A DNA stretch of 64,000 nt from SCGC-AAA076-P13 sp964613455. Its GTDB lineage: Bacteria > Pseudomonadota > Gammaproteobacteria > Magnimaribacterales > D2472. A program made the position numbers and the translations under genes. A model generated the notes under the pieces. The model did not search any database. It saw only the letters and a list, made by a program, of their open reading frames with translations, and had not been told where the DNA came from. Below are positions 1 through 8,215 of the stretch, in pieces. Location: NCBI GenBank assembly GCA_964613455.1, contig CAZTGS010000001.1:73633-137632 (forward strand), given 5' to 3'. Within the stretch, counting starts at the first letter, position 1. Each line of letters begins with the position of its first letter.

Positions 1-50
1 GCAAGTGTGTCTTTTAACGATTTACTGCCTGTATCTTTTGATTTTGCCAT
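1..50 (-). CDS. recA: Probable RecA recombinase, first codons only (gene runs off the window edge)
   Basis: Only the start and 16 codons are visible (MAKSKDTGSKSLKDTL). An AAGGAG ribosome site lies at 57-62 and a 20-bp LexA box just upstream. In Pseudomonas-type genomes recA lies in the same block as fdxA, pcm, surE, eno and pyrG, which all follow here, and recA is the classical LexA-controlled gene of that block. The basic N-terminus followed by SLKDTL is compatible with RecA, but the conserved core is outside the window, so the name rests on the SOS box and synteny. Confidence 0.6.
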   Translation of the reverse strand, partial: MAKSKDTGSKSLKDTL

Positions 51-61
51 CTTAGTCTCCT

Positions 62-81
62 TACTGTATGTTTATACAGTA
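62..81. promoter_or_regulatory. LexA (SOS) box
   Basis: TACTGTATGTTTATACAGTA matches the E. coli LexA consensus TACTG-(TA)5-CAGTA at both half sites and differs only inside the spacer. It lies between the ribosome site and the -10 of the minus-strand gene, so a bound repressor would block that promoter. Confidence 0.9.
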
Positions 82-105
82 TAATATAAAAAACGTAGAA
101 TTCAA
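78..105 (-). promoter_or_regulatory. Promoter of the probable recA
   Basis: Read on the minus strand, TTGAAT (100-105) and TATACT (78-83) form a -35/-10 pair with a 16-base spacer. The -10 overlaps the LexA box by four bases, the usual arrangement for an SOS promoter. Confidence 0.6.
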
Positions 106-129
106 ATACTTTTCTATATATTTGTTTTC

Positions 130-157
130 TTGTAAGTTAAAATCAGACCACTTTAAT
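130..157 (+). promoter_or_regulatory. Candidate promoter of fdxA
   Basis: TTGTAA (130-135) and TTTAAT (152-157) are spaced by 16 bases. Transcription would start very close to the ATG at 166, where no Shine-Dalgarno sequence is visible. This is a weak match. Confidence 0.35.
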
Positions 158-165
158 AAAATATT

Positions 166-762
166 ATGACATTTGTAGTTACAGAATCGTGCATTAAATG
201 CAAATACACAGACTGTGTAGAAGTATGTCCGGTAGATTGCTTTTATGAAGGTCCTGATTTCCTAGTAATACATCCAGATGAATGTATAGATTGCGCTCTA
301 TGCGAACCAGAATGTCCTATTGATGCAATATTCTCTGAAGATGAACTTCCAAGTGATCAAATTGCATTCATTGAGATTAATGCAAAACTTGCAGATGTTT
401 ATGAAAATATAACTGAAGCTTCCCCTCCTCATTCTGAGGAACCTCAATTTAAAGATGTGAAAAATAAAATTAAATTTTTAAATATTGATATAGGGAAAGA
501 TGAATCAAAATCAAACAGCCAATCAATTGAGTCTAATAAAATTTATTTATTTGATAGTGGTGATGTTGAAACAAATAATCAAGCTTTTAATATTAAAGAT
601 TTCTCTTTCAATAAAGATCAACTTCTTAAAAGTCTGGTGATTGAAGAAACTGTTATCTTAAGTATCGAACCGCAAGCACATCACGAATGGACTATGAAGA
701 TAATGGAATTTCTTCAAGAAAATAAATTCAATGTTATTAAGATGCGAACCCTTAAAGAATAA
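166..762 (+). CDS. fdxA: Seven-iron ferredoxin FdxA with a long C-terminal extension
   Basis: Residues 1 to about 107 follow Azotobacter ferredoxin I closely: cysteines at 9, 12, 17, 21, 25, 40, 43, 46 and 50 have the spacing of one [3Fe-4S] and one [4Fe-4S] cluster, and the EGPDFLVIHPDECIDC segment is kept. The family normally ends near residue 107. Here about 90 more residues follow: a Ser/Asn/Lys-rich linker and then a compact-looking tail (about 150-198) with predicted strand-helix-strand character. I do not recognise the tail. The protein is a cytoplasmic electron carrier with an unknown partner. The gene is divergent from the probable recA. Confidence 0.9.
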   Translation: MTFVVTESCIKCKYTDCVEVCPVDCFYEGPDFLVIHPDECIDCALCEPECPIDAIFSEDELPSDQIAFIEINAKLADVYENITEASPPHSEEPQFKDVKNKIKFLNIDIGKDESKSNSQSIESNKIYLFDSGDVETNNQAFNIKDFSFNKDQLLKSLVIEETVILSIEPQAHHEWTMKIMEFLQENKFNVIKMRTLKE

Positions 763-791
763 GATTTTATTTTTTGCCTAAATATTTAAAA

Positions 792-1526
792 TTACATATG
801 AGCCCAGGACTGCATTTCAATATACCTAGTTATTAGTTGATCAAGGCCTGCTGCTAAAATTATTGCGCCAAAGTATATTAAAACGGTGTCACCGTATTTG
901 TAATAAAGATTATTAATTACTCTTGGCATTAATGCTATAGACAACAACATCCCAAAAGCAAAAGGTATTAAAATTTGAAAATTTAATGTAGAAACGCTTG
1001 ATATTATTGTAGGATAAATGCCTATAGCTAATAAAAAAGCACTTCCTGAAACTCCAGGAAAAATTAAGAATCCACATGCTATAAATCCAAAAATAATTAG
1101 AAGCAAAATTCCTGGCGAATCAGCAAAATTATAACCAAACCCAACAATGCATAAGCCTAGTAGAAAAGCTAAAAATATCTTTATAAGGAATAAGAATTTA
1201 TTAGTTATCGTATTGGATATTTTTTTAAATGTCGTTACTATTAGAAATAATCCATACATTATCATAATAGCTGAAATAACAAGCATAAAAACAAGTTGAT
1301 AGCTTTCATATAAAAAATGTATGAGGCTTGAAAAAGAAATAACACTAATGCCCATTCCAATAATTAAAGGAATAATAAGATCGAAGCCTTTTAAATCAGT
1401 CAAAAACGATAAAAGTTTTTTATAAACACCAAACATTAGAGCTACCGTTGCTCCAGAAATTCCAGGTAATAATTCGGAAAGGCCTATAAAAATTCCTGCG
1501 ATGAAATATCTTAATTTCTCATTCAT
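792..1526 (-). CDS. DUF368 family undecaprenyl-phosphate translocase (PopT-like)
   Basis: This 244-residue, strongly hydrophobic protein has about seven to eight membrane segments. It opens with GIFIGLSELLPGISGATVAL, the DUF368 signature, and repeats a similar motif in its second half (IFPGVSGSAFLLAIG), which fits an inverted-repeat transporter. DUF368 proteins have been shown in other bacteria to return undecaprenyl phosphate to the cytoplasmic face of the membrane. That role suits the many peptidoglycan and lipid-carrier genes in this window. Its start overlaps the pcm stop as ATGA, so it is the last gene of the pyrG operon. Confidence 0.8.
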   Translation of the reverse strand: MNEKLRYFIAGIFIGLSELLPGISGATVALMFGVYKKLLSFLTDLKGFDLIIPLIIGMGISVISFSSLIHFLYESYQLVFMLVISAIMIMYGLFLIVTTFKKISNTITNKFLFLIKIFLAFLLGLCIVGFGYNFADSPGILLLIIFGFIACGFLIFPGVSGSAFLLAIGIYPTIISSVSTLNFQILIPFAFGMLLSIALMPRVINNLYYKYGDTVLIYFGAIILAAGLDQLITRYIEMQSWAHM

Positions 1527-2206
1527 GAATCATTACCATCTAAAGATTTTCCTGGAAGCATTGGAACAAATGCAACCTCATCATGTAAATCTTCAGTAAC
1601 TTCATTTTTAGTTACTTTTGTTATTACGTTTAATTGCTGAAACTTTGAGTCGCCAACTGGAATGACAATTTTTGAATTCATGGTAAGGCAATCTACTAGT
1701 TCTTGTGGGTATTGTCTCGGAGCTGCAGCACATATAACGCCATCATATTTAATATCCTGATCCCAATCTAAAAAACCATCTCCATGAGTAAATAAAACAT
1801 TATTAATTTTTAACTCACTAAGATTTTCTCTAGATTTTATAACTAAAGGTTTTATTCTTTCTATTGAGTGGACCTGTTCACAGAAATAAGATAAAACTGC
1901 AGATTGATATCCGCAACCAGAGCCAAGCTCAAGAACTTTATTAAAGATCTTACCTCTTCCTTTTGTATGAGAGATAAGCAATTCAGTCATTTTTGCAACA
2001 ATATAAGGTTGAGATATAGTCTGTTTGTAGCCAATAGTTAATGATCTATTTTCATATGCTCGAGATCTAAGCGCTTCATCTATAAATATATGCCTTGGAA
2101 TTTGGGACATTGCGTCCAGAACTCTAAAATCTTTTATTCCCATTTCCAGAAGGGTTTCGATCATTTCCTCTTTTACCCTTCTAAAGGTAAATCCAGAATT
2201 ATTCAT
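1523..2206 (-). CDS. pcm: Protein-L-isoaspartate O-methyltransferase
   Basis: The enzyme methylates isoaspartyl residues in damaged proteins, using S-adenosylmethionine. The family motif QTISQPYIVA is at residues 62-71 and the SAM-binding VLELGSGCGYQS loop at about 91-102, followed by ERIKPL and DGFLDW segments typical of the class I fold. The length of 227 residues is close to the usual 210-220. It overlaps the end of surE by 8 bases; the surE-pcm pair is conserved across Gammaproteobacteria. Confidence 0.95.
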   Translation of the reverse strand: MNNSGFTFRRVKEEMIETLLEMGIKDFRVLDAMSQIPRHIFIDEALRSRAYENRSLTIGYKQTISQPYIVAKMTELLISHTKGRGKIFNKVLELGSGCGYQSAVLSYFCEQVHSIERIKPLVIKSRENLSELKINNVLFTHGDGFLDWDQDIKYDGVICAAAPRQYPQELVDCLTMNSKIVIPVGDSKFQQLNVITKVTKNEVTEDLHDEVAFVPMLPGKSLDGNDS

Positions 2207-2945
2207 GTATATATTCTTTTAAAATATCTTTATCTTCAGTCCTATCTAATCCGTAATCAAGAACTGAAATAGAAATATATCCTTCCTTGACTGCCTCTGC
2301 ATCTGTAATAAATTCATCCTTTAATGCTTCGCCCTGAAGGTTATATCTATATCGTTTATTTTTATTATCTGATTCCATTTCTAAAGGCTTTGACGGAATG
2401 CCTCTTTTTGACAATCCAGTTATCTTTACACCTTTACATTCTTCTTCTGAAAGATCTGGAAAATTAATATTAATAACCTTTCCAGTTAGTTCTGAGGGTA
2501 AATCTTTAATGAGGTTGATTAATTCAGCGGATTTATTCATGATGAATGAAGAGTTCTTTGTTTCGTATGAGGCTACCGATAAAGCAACTGGAGGATACTT
2601 AAGCTTTCTTCCTCCAACTGCAGCACCAACTGTTCCAGAATATATAACATCATTTCCAATATTAGCTCCATGATTAATTCCTGAAACAACCATATCAAAT
2701 TCAAAATCAACAATACTTAATAAACCCAAATAAGTGCAATCAGCAGGAGTTCCATCTACGGCATAAATTCTTTCATCAACCTTCCTAACTTCTATTTCTT
2801 TAAGAAACGATATAGCAGCACTCATTCCGCTACAGTTATTTTCTGGAGCAACAATCCAAACTTCGTGCTCTTGGGATAGTCTTTTAAATAGGTTTTGTAT
2901 ATTTGGAGCATTATAACCATCGTCATTTGTTAAAAGTATTCTCAT
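2199..2945 (-). CDS. surE: 5'/3'-nucleotidase SurE
   Basis: SurE removes phosphate from nucleoside monophosphates under stress. The N-terminal MRILLTNDDGYNAP carries the metal-binding aspartates D8 and D9. The APENNCSGMSA segment and GINHGANIGNDVIYSGTVGAA region (about 90-105) are the other conserved blocks. The length of 248 residues is normal. It overlaps ispDF by 4 bases upstream and pcm by 8 bases downstream. Confidence 0.95.
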   Translation of the reverse strand: MRILLTNDDGYNAPNIQNLFKRLSQEHEVWIVAPENNCSGMSAAISFLKEIEVRKVDERIYAVDGTPADCTYLGLLSIVDFEFDMVVSGINHGANIGNDVIYSGTVGAAVGGRKLKYPPVALSVASYETKNSSFIMNKSAELINLIKDLPSELTGKVININFPDLSEEECKGVKITGLSKRGIPSKPLEMESDNKNKRYRYNLQGEALKDEFITDAEAVKEGYISISVLDYGLDRTEDKDILKEYIHE

Positions 2946-4090
2946 ATTATCTCTTTAAGGTTGACCGATGATTGAACGGCTATTGCTTTATTTTTGCCTA
3001 TGATACCAATCTTTTCTGAGGTTGTTGCCTTTAGACCAATTTTTGATTTAGGTATTTTTAAAATAGATGCAAGACTTTCAAGTATATTATTTCTATGAGG
3101 GCTAATCTTGGGAGATTCGCAAATAATAGTTGCATCAATATTATGAATTTGTAAGTTCATTCTTTTAATTTTTTCTAAACAAAAATTAATTATCTCTTTA
3201 CTGTCAAGTCCTTTGTTTTGCTCATCAGTGTCTGAAAAATATATTCCGATATCTCCTATTGCTGATGCTCCAAGAATTGAATCAGCTATTGAATGAAGAA
3301 GAACATCTCCATCTGAATGAGCTTCTATTTCATAACCACATTCAAGTAAATAACCACCAATCAAAATTCCCTTACCTTCTCTATATGTATGAAGGTCAAA
3401 ACCAGTTCCTGTTCTAGTTGTAAATTTCTCTAAAAGCTCTAGATCTTCCCTATGTGTAATTTTAATATTTGATGACTTGCCTTTAATTCTTGAGATAACC
3501 AGACCTCCTGATTCTATAGCGAATGATTCGTCTGGAACGGTAATGCCTTTCTCCAAAAGAATCTCTAATTGTGATTTGAGTTTAGTAAATTTTGAAATTT
3601 GAGGTGTTTGAACTAAATAATAATTGGACTTACTTTCTGTATTATCTTTTCCTGCTATGGTTTTTTTAATCGAATCTACTACTGGAAGATAATATATAGA
3701 ACAATCAGATTTAGATGAAATAATTTCATTATAAATATTAAAGATATCAATAGAATCTATATTGGGCCTTGCAGCATCATGAGTTATCACAAAATCAAAC
3801 CCTTCAGCTTCTTTATGATGCAATGCATTTAAAACCGATTCAGCCCTAGAACTTCCACCATCAATAAAAGTAATTTGAGGATTGTTAAAAAAATCTTGAT
3901 CTTTTATAAATAAATCATTGGGAGCTATTGGAATAATAATTTTATCAATAAGATCAGAATCTAGAAAGGCTTTAACTGATGATTCAATTATAGACTTACC
4001 ATTTAAGCTGACATATTGTTTAGGGGTTTTAGCATCAAACCTCTCTCCAATACCTGCTGCAGGAATAATAGCCAGTAGTTTGCTATTCAT
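2942..4090 (-). CDS. ispDF: Bifunctional IspD-IspF, MEP-pathway enzymes 3 and 5
   Basis: This is a fusion of 382 residues. Residues 1 to about 222 are the IspD cytidylyltransferase (PAAGIGERFDAKTPKQY nucleotide loop, THDAARP, PDESFAIE). Residues from about 226 are the IspF cyclase (GFDLHTY metal site, IEAHSDGDVLLHSIADSILG, ATTSEKIG). Most Gammaproteobacteria carry these as separate adjacent genes; fused forms are known from alpha- and epsilonproteobacteria. The missing middle enzyme IspE is encoded at 58973-59782. The products feed isopentenyl diphosphate into undecaprenyl phosphate and quinones. Confidence 0.95.
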   Translation of the reverse strand: MNSKLLAIIPAAGIGERFDAKTPKQYVSLNGKSIIESSVKAFLDSDLIDKIIIPIAPNDLFIKDQDFFNNPQITFIDGGSSRAESVLNALHHKEAEGFDFVITHDAARPNIDSIDIFNIYNEIISSKSDCSIYYLPVVDSIKKTIAGKDNTESKSNYYLVQTPQISKFTKLKSQLEILLEKGITVPDESFAIESGGLVISRIKGKSSNIKITHREDLELLEKFTTRTGTGFDLHTYREGKGILIGGYLLECGYEIEAHSDGDVLLHSIADSILGASAIGDIGIYFSDTDEQNKGLDSKEIINFCLEKIKRMNLQIHNIDATIICESPKISPHRNNILESLASILKIPKSKIGLKATTSEKIGIIGKNKAIAVQSSVNLKEII

Positions 4091-4385
4091 CTTTTTCTAA
4101 TTCCTCTTTTTTAAAAATAATAAATTCTTCATTTGGATATGTTAAATTTAATTTTTCTCTAGCAAAATTTTCAATATGATCGTTCGATTTTTGAGCATTA
4201 TCAATCTCAAACTCTAAAATATCATTTTCTTTTTTTAAATTATTATTTTTTTTTATTTGTAAGTTGTTTTCGTCAATAAGCAAAGATTTCTTATTGTAGC
4301 TATAGTCCCCAAAAAAAATGCCATTAAGCAAGGTCATTATTACTAAAAAAAGTAATGTGGCTAATAGGTAAAAAAGTTTTCTCAT
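4083..4385 (-). CDS. ftsB: Cell division protein FtsB
   Basis: This is a bitopic protein of 100 residues with a short cytoplasmic start, one membrane segment (about 4-25) and a periplasmic coiled coil rich in Asn, Lys and Leu (about 38-75). It ends in a segment with the family signature REKLNLTYPNEEFIIF. FtsB forms a complex with FtsL and FtsQ, both encoded in the dcw cluster here. The position between eno and ispD is the standard gammaproteobacterial location. It overlaps eno by 4 bases and ispDF by 8. Confidence 0.9.
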   Translation of the reverse strand: MRKLFYLLATLLFLVIMTLLNGIFFGDYSYNKKSLLIDENNLQIKKNNNLKKENDILEFEIDNAQKSNDHIENFAREKLNLTYPNEEFIIFKKEELEKDE

Positions 4386-5659
4386 TTAGGGAAACTTAAA
4401 TCAGGTCTCTCCTCTTCTATCCATAGCAATCTATTATATTTTGCCACTCTATCGGATCGACATGGAGCCCCAGTTTTAATTTGTCCCGCACCTAGTCCAA
4501 CTGCTAAGTCTGCGATTGTTGTATCTTCTGTTTCCCCAGATCTGTGAGAAATAATTGATTTATAATTATTAGAATTTGCTAACCCAATGGTTTCTATAGT
4601 TTCTGTAATAGAACCTATTTGATTAAATTTAATTAAAATTGCATTGGCTAATTTTTTATCTATACCCTCTTGAAAAAATTTTTTATTGGTAACAAAAAGG
4701 TCATCACCAACTAATTGACATTTCGATCCAATTTTATCAGTTAATATTCTCCATCCTTCGTAATCATTTTCATCCATACCATCTTCGATAGATATAATTG
4801 GATACTTTTCAACAAGTTCTTCTAAATAGTTAGCAAAAGATTCAGAATCCATGCTTCTACCTTCCCCTTTTAAATGATATTGATTATCTTGATAAAATTC
4901 ACTTGCTGCACAATCTAATGCTAAAAAAATATCTTTTCCGGGAATAAGTTTAGATTTTTCTATAGACTCTAGAATTAATTTTAATGCTTCTTCATTTGAT
5001 TGAAGGTCTGGAGCGAACCCTCCCTCGTCACCAACTGAATTTGATAGACCCTTATCTTTTAAAATATTTTTGAGGTTCCAATAAATCTCAGAAGACCACC
5101 TCATAGCTTCTTTTAAATTTTTTGCTCCTGAAGGAATTACCATAAATTCTTGAATATCGATATTATTATCAGCATGTTCTCCGCCATTAAGAATATTTAA
5201 CATTGGCATTGGTAAGTTTTGATTAGCGGATTTTCCAGTAATACTTTTGTAAATGTCGCCAAAGTACTCGTGAAGGCTTTTATCAATATCTTTAGCTGCA
5301 ACTCTGCAAACAGCAAGAGAAACTGCCAATATTGCGTTAGCTCCAAGGTTTGACTTATCTTCTGTTCCATCTAATTCAATTAATTGTTGGTCGATACTTT
5401 CTTGATTTGATGGATCTTGGCCTAATAAGGATGGAGCTATTAAATTATTGATGTTATCAACAGCCTTTAGGACTCCCTTGCCCATATAATCTTCAAGACC
5501 ATCTCGAAGTTCGATCGCTTCTTTTTCACCAGTAGATGCCCCGCTGGGAACCATTACTCCTGCTGTAAGAAGATTGTCTAAAGTAATTCTACAAGCAACA
5601 GTTGGGAGACCTCGTGAATCTAAAACTTGTATAGCTTTTATTGATTGTATTTTAGACAT
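4382..5659 (-). CDS. eno: Enolase
   Basis: Enolase converts 2-phosphoglycerate to phosphoenolpyruvate. Key blocks are present: GASTG near the N-terminus, SVGDEGGFAP, SIEDGMDENDYEGW, LVGDDLFVTN, the catalytic-lysine region ILIKFNQIGS and the signature ISHRSGETEDTTIADLAVG. The length of 425 residues is normal. The phosphoenolpyruvate it makes is a substrate for KdsA just upstream and for MurA elsewhere in the window. Confidence 0.97.
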   Translation of the reverse strand: MSKIQSIKAIQVLDSRGLPTVACRITLDNLLTAGVMVPSGASTGEKEAIELRDGLEDYMGKGVLKAVDNINNLIAPSLLGQDPSNQESIDQQLIELDGTEDKSNLGANAILAVSLAVCRVAAKDIDKSLHEYFGDIYKSITGKSANQNLPMPMLNILNGGEHADNNIDIQEFMVIPSGAKNLKEAMRWSSEIYWNLKNILKDKGLSNSVGDEGGFAPDLQSNEEALKLILESIEKSKLIPGKDIFLALDCAASEFYQDNQYHLKGEGRSMDSESFANYLEELVEKYPIISIEDGMDENDYEGWRILTDKIGSKCQLVGDDLFVTNKKFFQEGIDKKLANAILIKFNQIGSITETIETIGLANSNNYKSIISHRSGETEDTTIADLAVGLGAGQIKTGAPCRSDRVAKYNRLLWIEEERPDLSFPK

Positions 5660-5664
5660 AGTTT

Positions 5665-6504
5665 TTATGAAATATCTAGAGCTTCTTGATTCTTAATAAA
5701 GTCATCCAGGTTTTTAACTTGGGTAAGAAACGGTTCTAACATGTCTAATCTTAGTGCGCAGGGACCATCACATTTTGCGTTATCAGGATCAGGATGGGTT
5801 TCTAGAAATAATCCAGCAATCCCTTGAGAAATTCCAGCTTTAGCTAAACTTAAAAGGTATTCTCTTCTTCCTCCGGCTGCATTACCCAAACCACCAGGAA
5901 GTTGAAGTGAATGAGTAACATCAAATATTGTAGGTTTTCCTAAATTTTTAAGTATTTGAAAATTTAATGTATCAACAATTAGATTGTTATATCCAAAAGA
6001 ATTACCTCTCTCACATAAAGTAATTTTATTATTGCCAGCAGACTCGCATTTTTCAATAATATTTTTCATTTCTGGAGCAGATAAAAATTGTGGTTTTTTA
6101 AATTGAAGTATTGAATCTGTTTGAGCAGCTGCAACAACTAAATCAGTTTGACGAGCTAGAAATGCAGGAATTTGGACTACCTCACATACCTCACTTACTG
6201 GTTTAGCCTGATCGGGTTCATGAATATCAGTTACCGTTGCAACATCAAACTCTTTTGATACCTCTTGAAGAATTTTTAAACCCTCTTCCATTCCAGGACC
6301 TCTAAAGGAGGAAACAGAACTTCTATTTGCTTTATCAAAAGATCCTTTAAAAATATAGTTAATACTTAAATTATCAGAAATAATTTTAAATTTTTCAGCT
6401 ACCTGCATCGCTAAATCACGTGATTCAAGAACATTAAGGCCGCCCATCAATGTCATAGGTTTGTTATTGCCAATAGTAAAGTTTCTTAATTCTAGATCAT
6501 TCAT
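5665..6504 (-). CDS. kdsA: 3-deoxy-D-manno-octulosonate 8-phosphate synthase
   Basis: KdsA condenses phosphoenolpyruvate with arabinose 5-phosphate to make Kdo 8-phosphate for lipopolysaccharide. The sequence has YIFKGSFDKANRSS, GPGMEEGL, VQIPAFLARQTDL and a C-terminal FLETHPDPDNAKCDGPCAL block. The length of 279 residues is typical. The gene lies between pyrG and eno, as in Pseudomonas. Its arabinose 5-phosphate would come from KdsD (38281-39243). Confidence 0.97.
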   Translation of the reverse strand: MNDLELRNFTIGNNKPMTLMGGLNVLESRDLAMQVAEKFKIISDNLSINYIFKGSFDKANRSSVSSFRGPGMEEGLKILQEVSKEFDVATVTDIHEPDQAKPVSEVCEVVQIPAFLARQTDLVVAAAQTDSILQFKKPQFLSAPEMKNIIEKCESAGNNKITLCERGNSFGYNNLIVDTLNFQILKNLGKPTIFDVTHSLQLPGGLGNAAGGRREYLLSLAKAGISQGIAGLFLETHPDPDNAKCDGPCALRLDMLEPFLTQVKNLDDFIKNQEALDIS

Positions 6505-6506
6505 AA

Positions 6507-8132
6507 TTACTTGGTTATTGTACTCTTAATATAACTGTTAAAAATTGGATGCCCATCCCTAGGATTAGATGTAAATTCAGGATGGAATTGACAAGCAAGA
6601 AACCATTTATGATTATTTATTTCAATCATTTCAACAAGCTTTCCATCAACCGATGTTCCAACCAAACTAAGACCTGAACTGGTTAGTTGATCTATATAAT
6701 TTGGGTTGACCTCATATCTATGACGATGTCTTTCTACAATCTCATCATTTTTGTACATTTTATATGCTTTAGAAGATTTCTTAAGTTTGCAAACCTGTCC
6801 TCCCAACCTCATTGTTCCACCTAAGTCTGAGTTTTTATTTCTTTGTTGTTTTTTGCCTGACATATCATTCCATTCAGTTATTAAGGCAACTATAGGATGC
6901 TTTGTGTTTGAATCAAACTCAGTACTATTGGCATCTTTTAATTTTAAAACATTTCTAGCATATTCTATTAGGGCTACTTGCATTCCTAGGCATATTCCTA
7001 AATATGGGATTTGATTCTCTCTTGCAAACTTACACGCTTGAATCATTCCTTCGATACCACGATCTCCAAAACCACCAGGAACCAGAATAGCGTCCGTTTT
7101 TGAAAGAACCTTTCTTACATTTTTTGATGTGATGGTTTCAGCTAAAACAAAATTAATATTTACCTTTGTTTTATGTTTGATTCCAGCATGTTCTAAAGCT
7201 TCATTTATTGATTTATATGAATCCTGGAGTTCCGTATACTTTCCAACAAAAGCAACGTTAACCTCTTTTTGAGGTTTTAAGCTCGCATTCACCACCCTTT
7301 TCCAGTCAGATAATTTAGGATTCTTAGATTTAATTTTTAACTTATTTAAAATTATCTGATCAACTTTTTGTTGATTTAATAATAATGGGATTGAGTAAAC
7401 GGTCTCGACATCATGCATGGATATAACATTGTCTTGCTGAACTGAGCAAAAGAGGGCTATCTTTTTCTTTTCATCTTTTGGAAGTTCTTGTTCAGATCTG
7501 CATATAAGACAATCTGGGCTTATTCCAAGTGATCTTAATTCTTTTACTGAGTGTTGAGTAGGTTTTGTTTTTAACTCGCCAGAAGCCTTTATAAATGGAA
7601 CTAGAGTTAAATGAACAAAAGCCCATGAGGGTGATGGCAATTCAAGAGCCATTTGCCTTATTGCTTCAACAAAAGGTTGACTCTCTATATCTCCAACAGT
7701 ACCTCCGATTTCTACTATCGCTATGTCTTTTCCTTGACCGCCTTCTTTAATTCTTTTTTTGATTTCATTTGTAATATGCGGAATTACTTGAACGGTCCCA
7801 CCTAGATATTTGCCCTTTCTTTCATTTCTAATAACAGTTTCGTAAACCTTTCCAGCTGTAAAGTTATTCTTTTTAGATGCTTCAAACCTAACAAACCTCT
7901 CATAATGCCCAAGGTCCAAGTCTGTTTCTGTTCCATCATTAGTTACAAATACTTCACCGTGTTGAAAAGGACTCATTGTCCCAGGATCTACGTTTATATA
8001 TGGATCAACTTTAATTAATGATACTGAGAGCCCTCTAGCTTCAAGTAGAGCGCCTAATGAAGCTGCAGCAATACCCTTACCGAGTGATGAAACCACTCCT
8101 CCGGTAATAAAAATGTATTTAGTATTTGCCAT
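6507..8132 (-). CDS. pyrG: CTP synthase
   Basis: This cytoplasmic enzyme aminates UTP to CTP. The N-terminal synthetase domain begins with the P-loop FITGGVVSSLGKG and contains the PYINVDPGTMSPFQHGEVFV block. The C-terminal glutamine amidotransferase domain has the nucleophile elbow GICLGMQ and the histidine-glutamate pair in HPEF near the end. The length of 541 residues is standard. It is the first gene of an eight-gene minus-strand run ending at popT; CTP is used by IspD in the same operon. Confidence 0.97.
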   Translation of the reverse strand: MANTKYIFITGGVVSSLGKGIAAASLGALLEARGLSVSLIKVDPYINVDPGTMSPFQHGEVFVTNDGTETDLDLGHYERFVRFEASKKNNFTAGKVYETVIRNERKGKYLGGTVQVIPHITNEIKKRIKEGGQGKDIAIVEIGGTVGDIESQPFVEAIRQMALELPSPSWAFVHLTLVPFIKASGELKTKPTQHSVKELRSLGISPDCLICRSEQELPKDEKKKIALFCSVQQDNVISMHDVETVYSIPLLLNQQKVDQIILNKLKIKSKNPKLSDWKRVVNASLKPQKEVNVAFVGKYTELQDSYKSINEALEHAGIKHKTKVNINFVLAETITSKNVRKVLSKTDAILVPGGFGDRGIEGMIQACKFARENQIPYLGICLGMQVALIEYARNVLKLKDANSTEFDSNTKHPIVALITEWNDMSGKKQQRNKNSDLGGTMRLGGQVCKLKKSSKAYKMYKNDEIVERHRHRYEVNPNYIDQLTSSGLSLVGTSVDGKLVEMIEINNHKWFLACQFHPEFTSNPRDGHPIFNSYIKSTITK

Positions 8133-8215
8133 CTATAAATTGAATCATGATGGGATAACAGAATAACAGATTAAATTTAATAGTGAAATAATATTTAGGG
8201 AATGACGGCGTTGAC

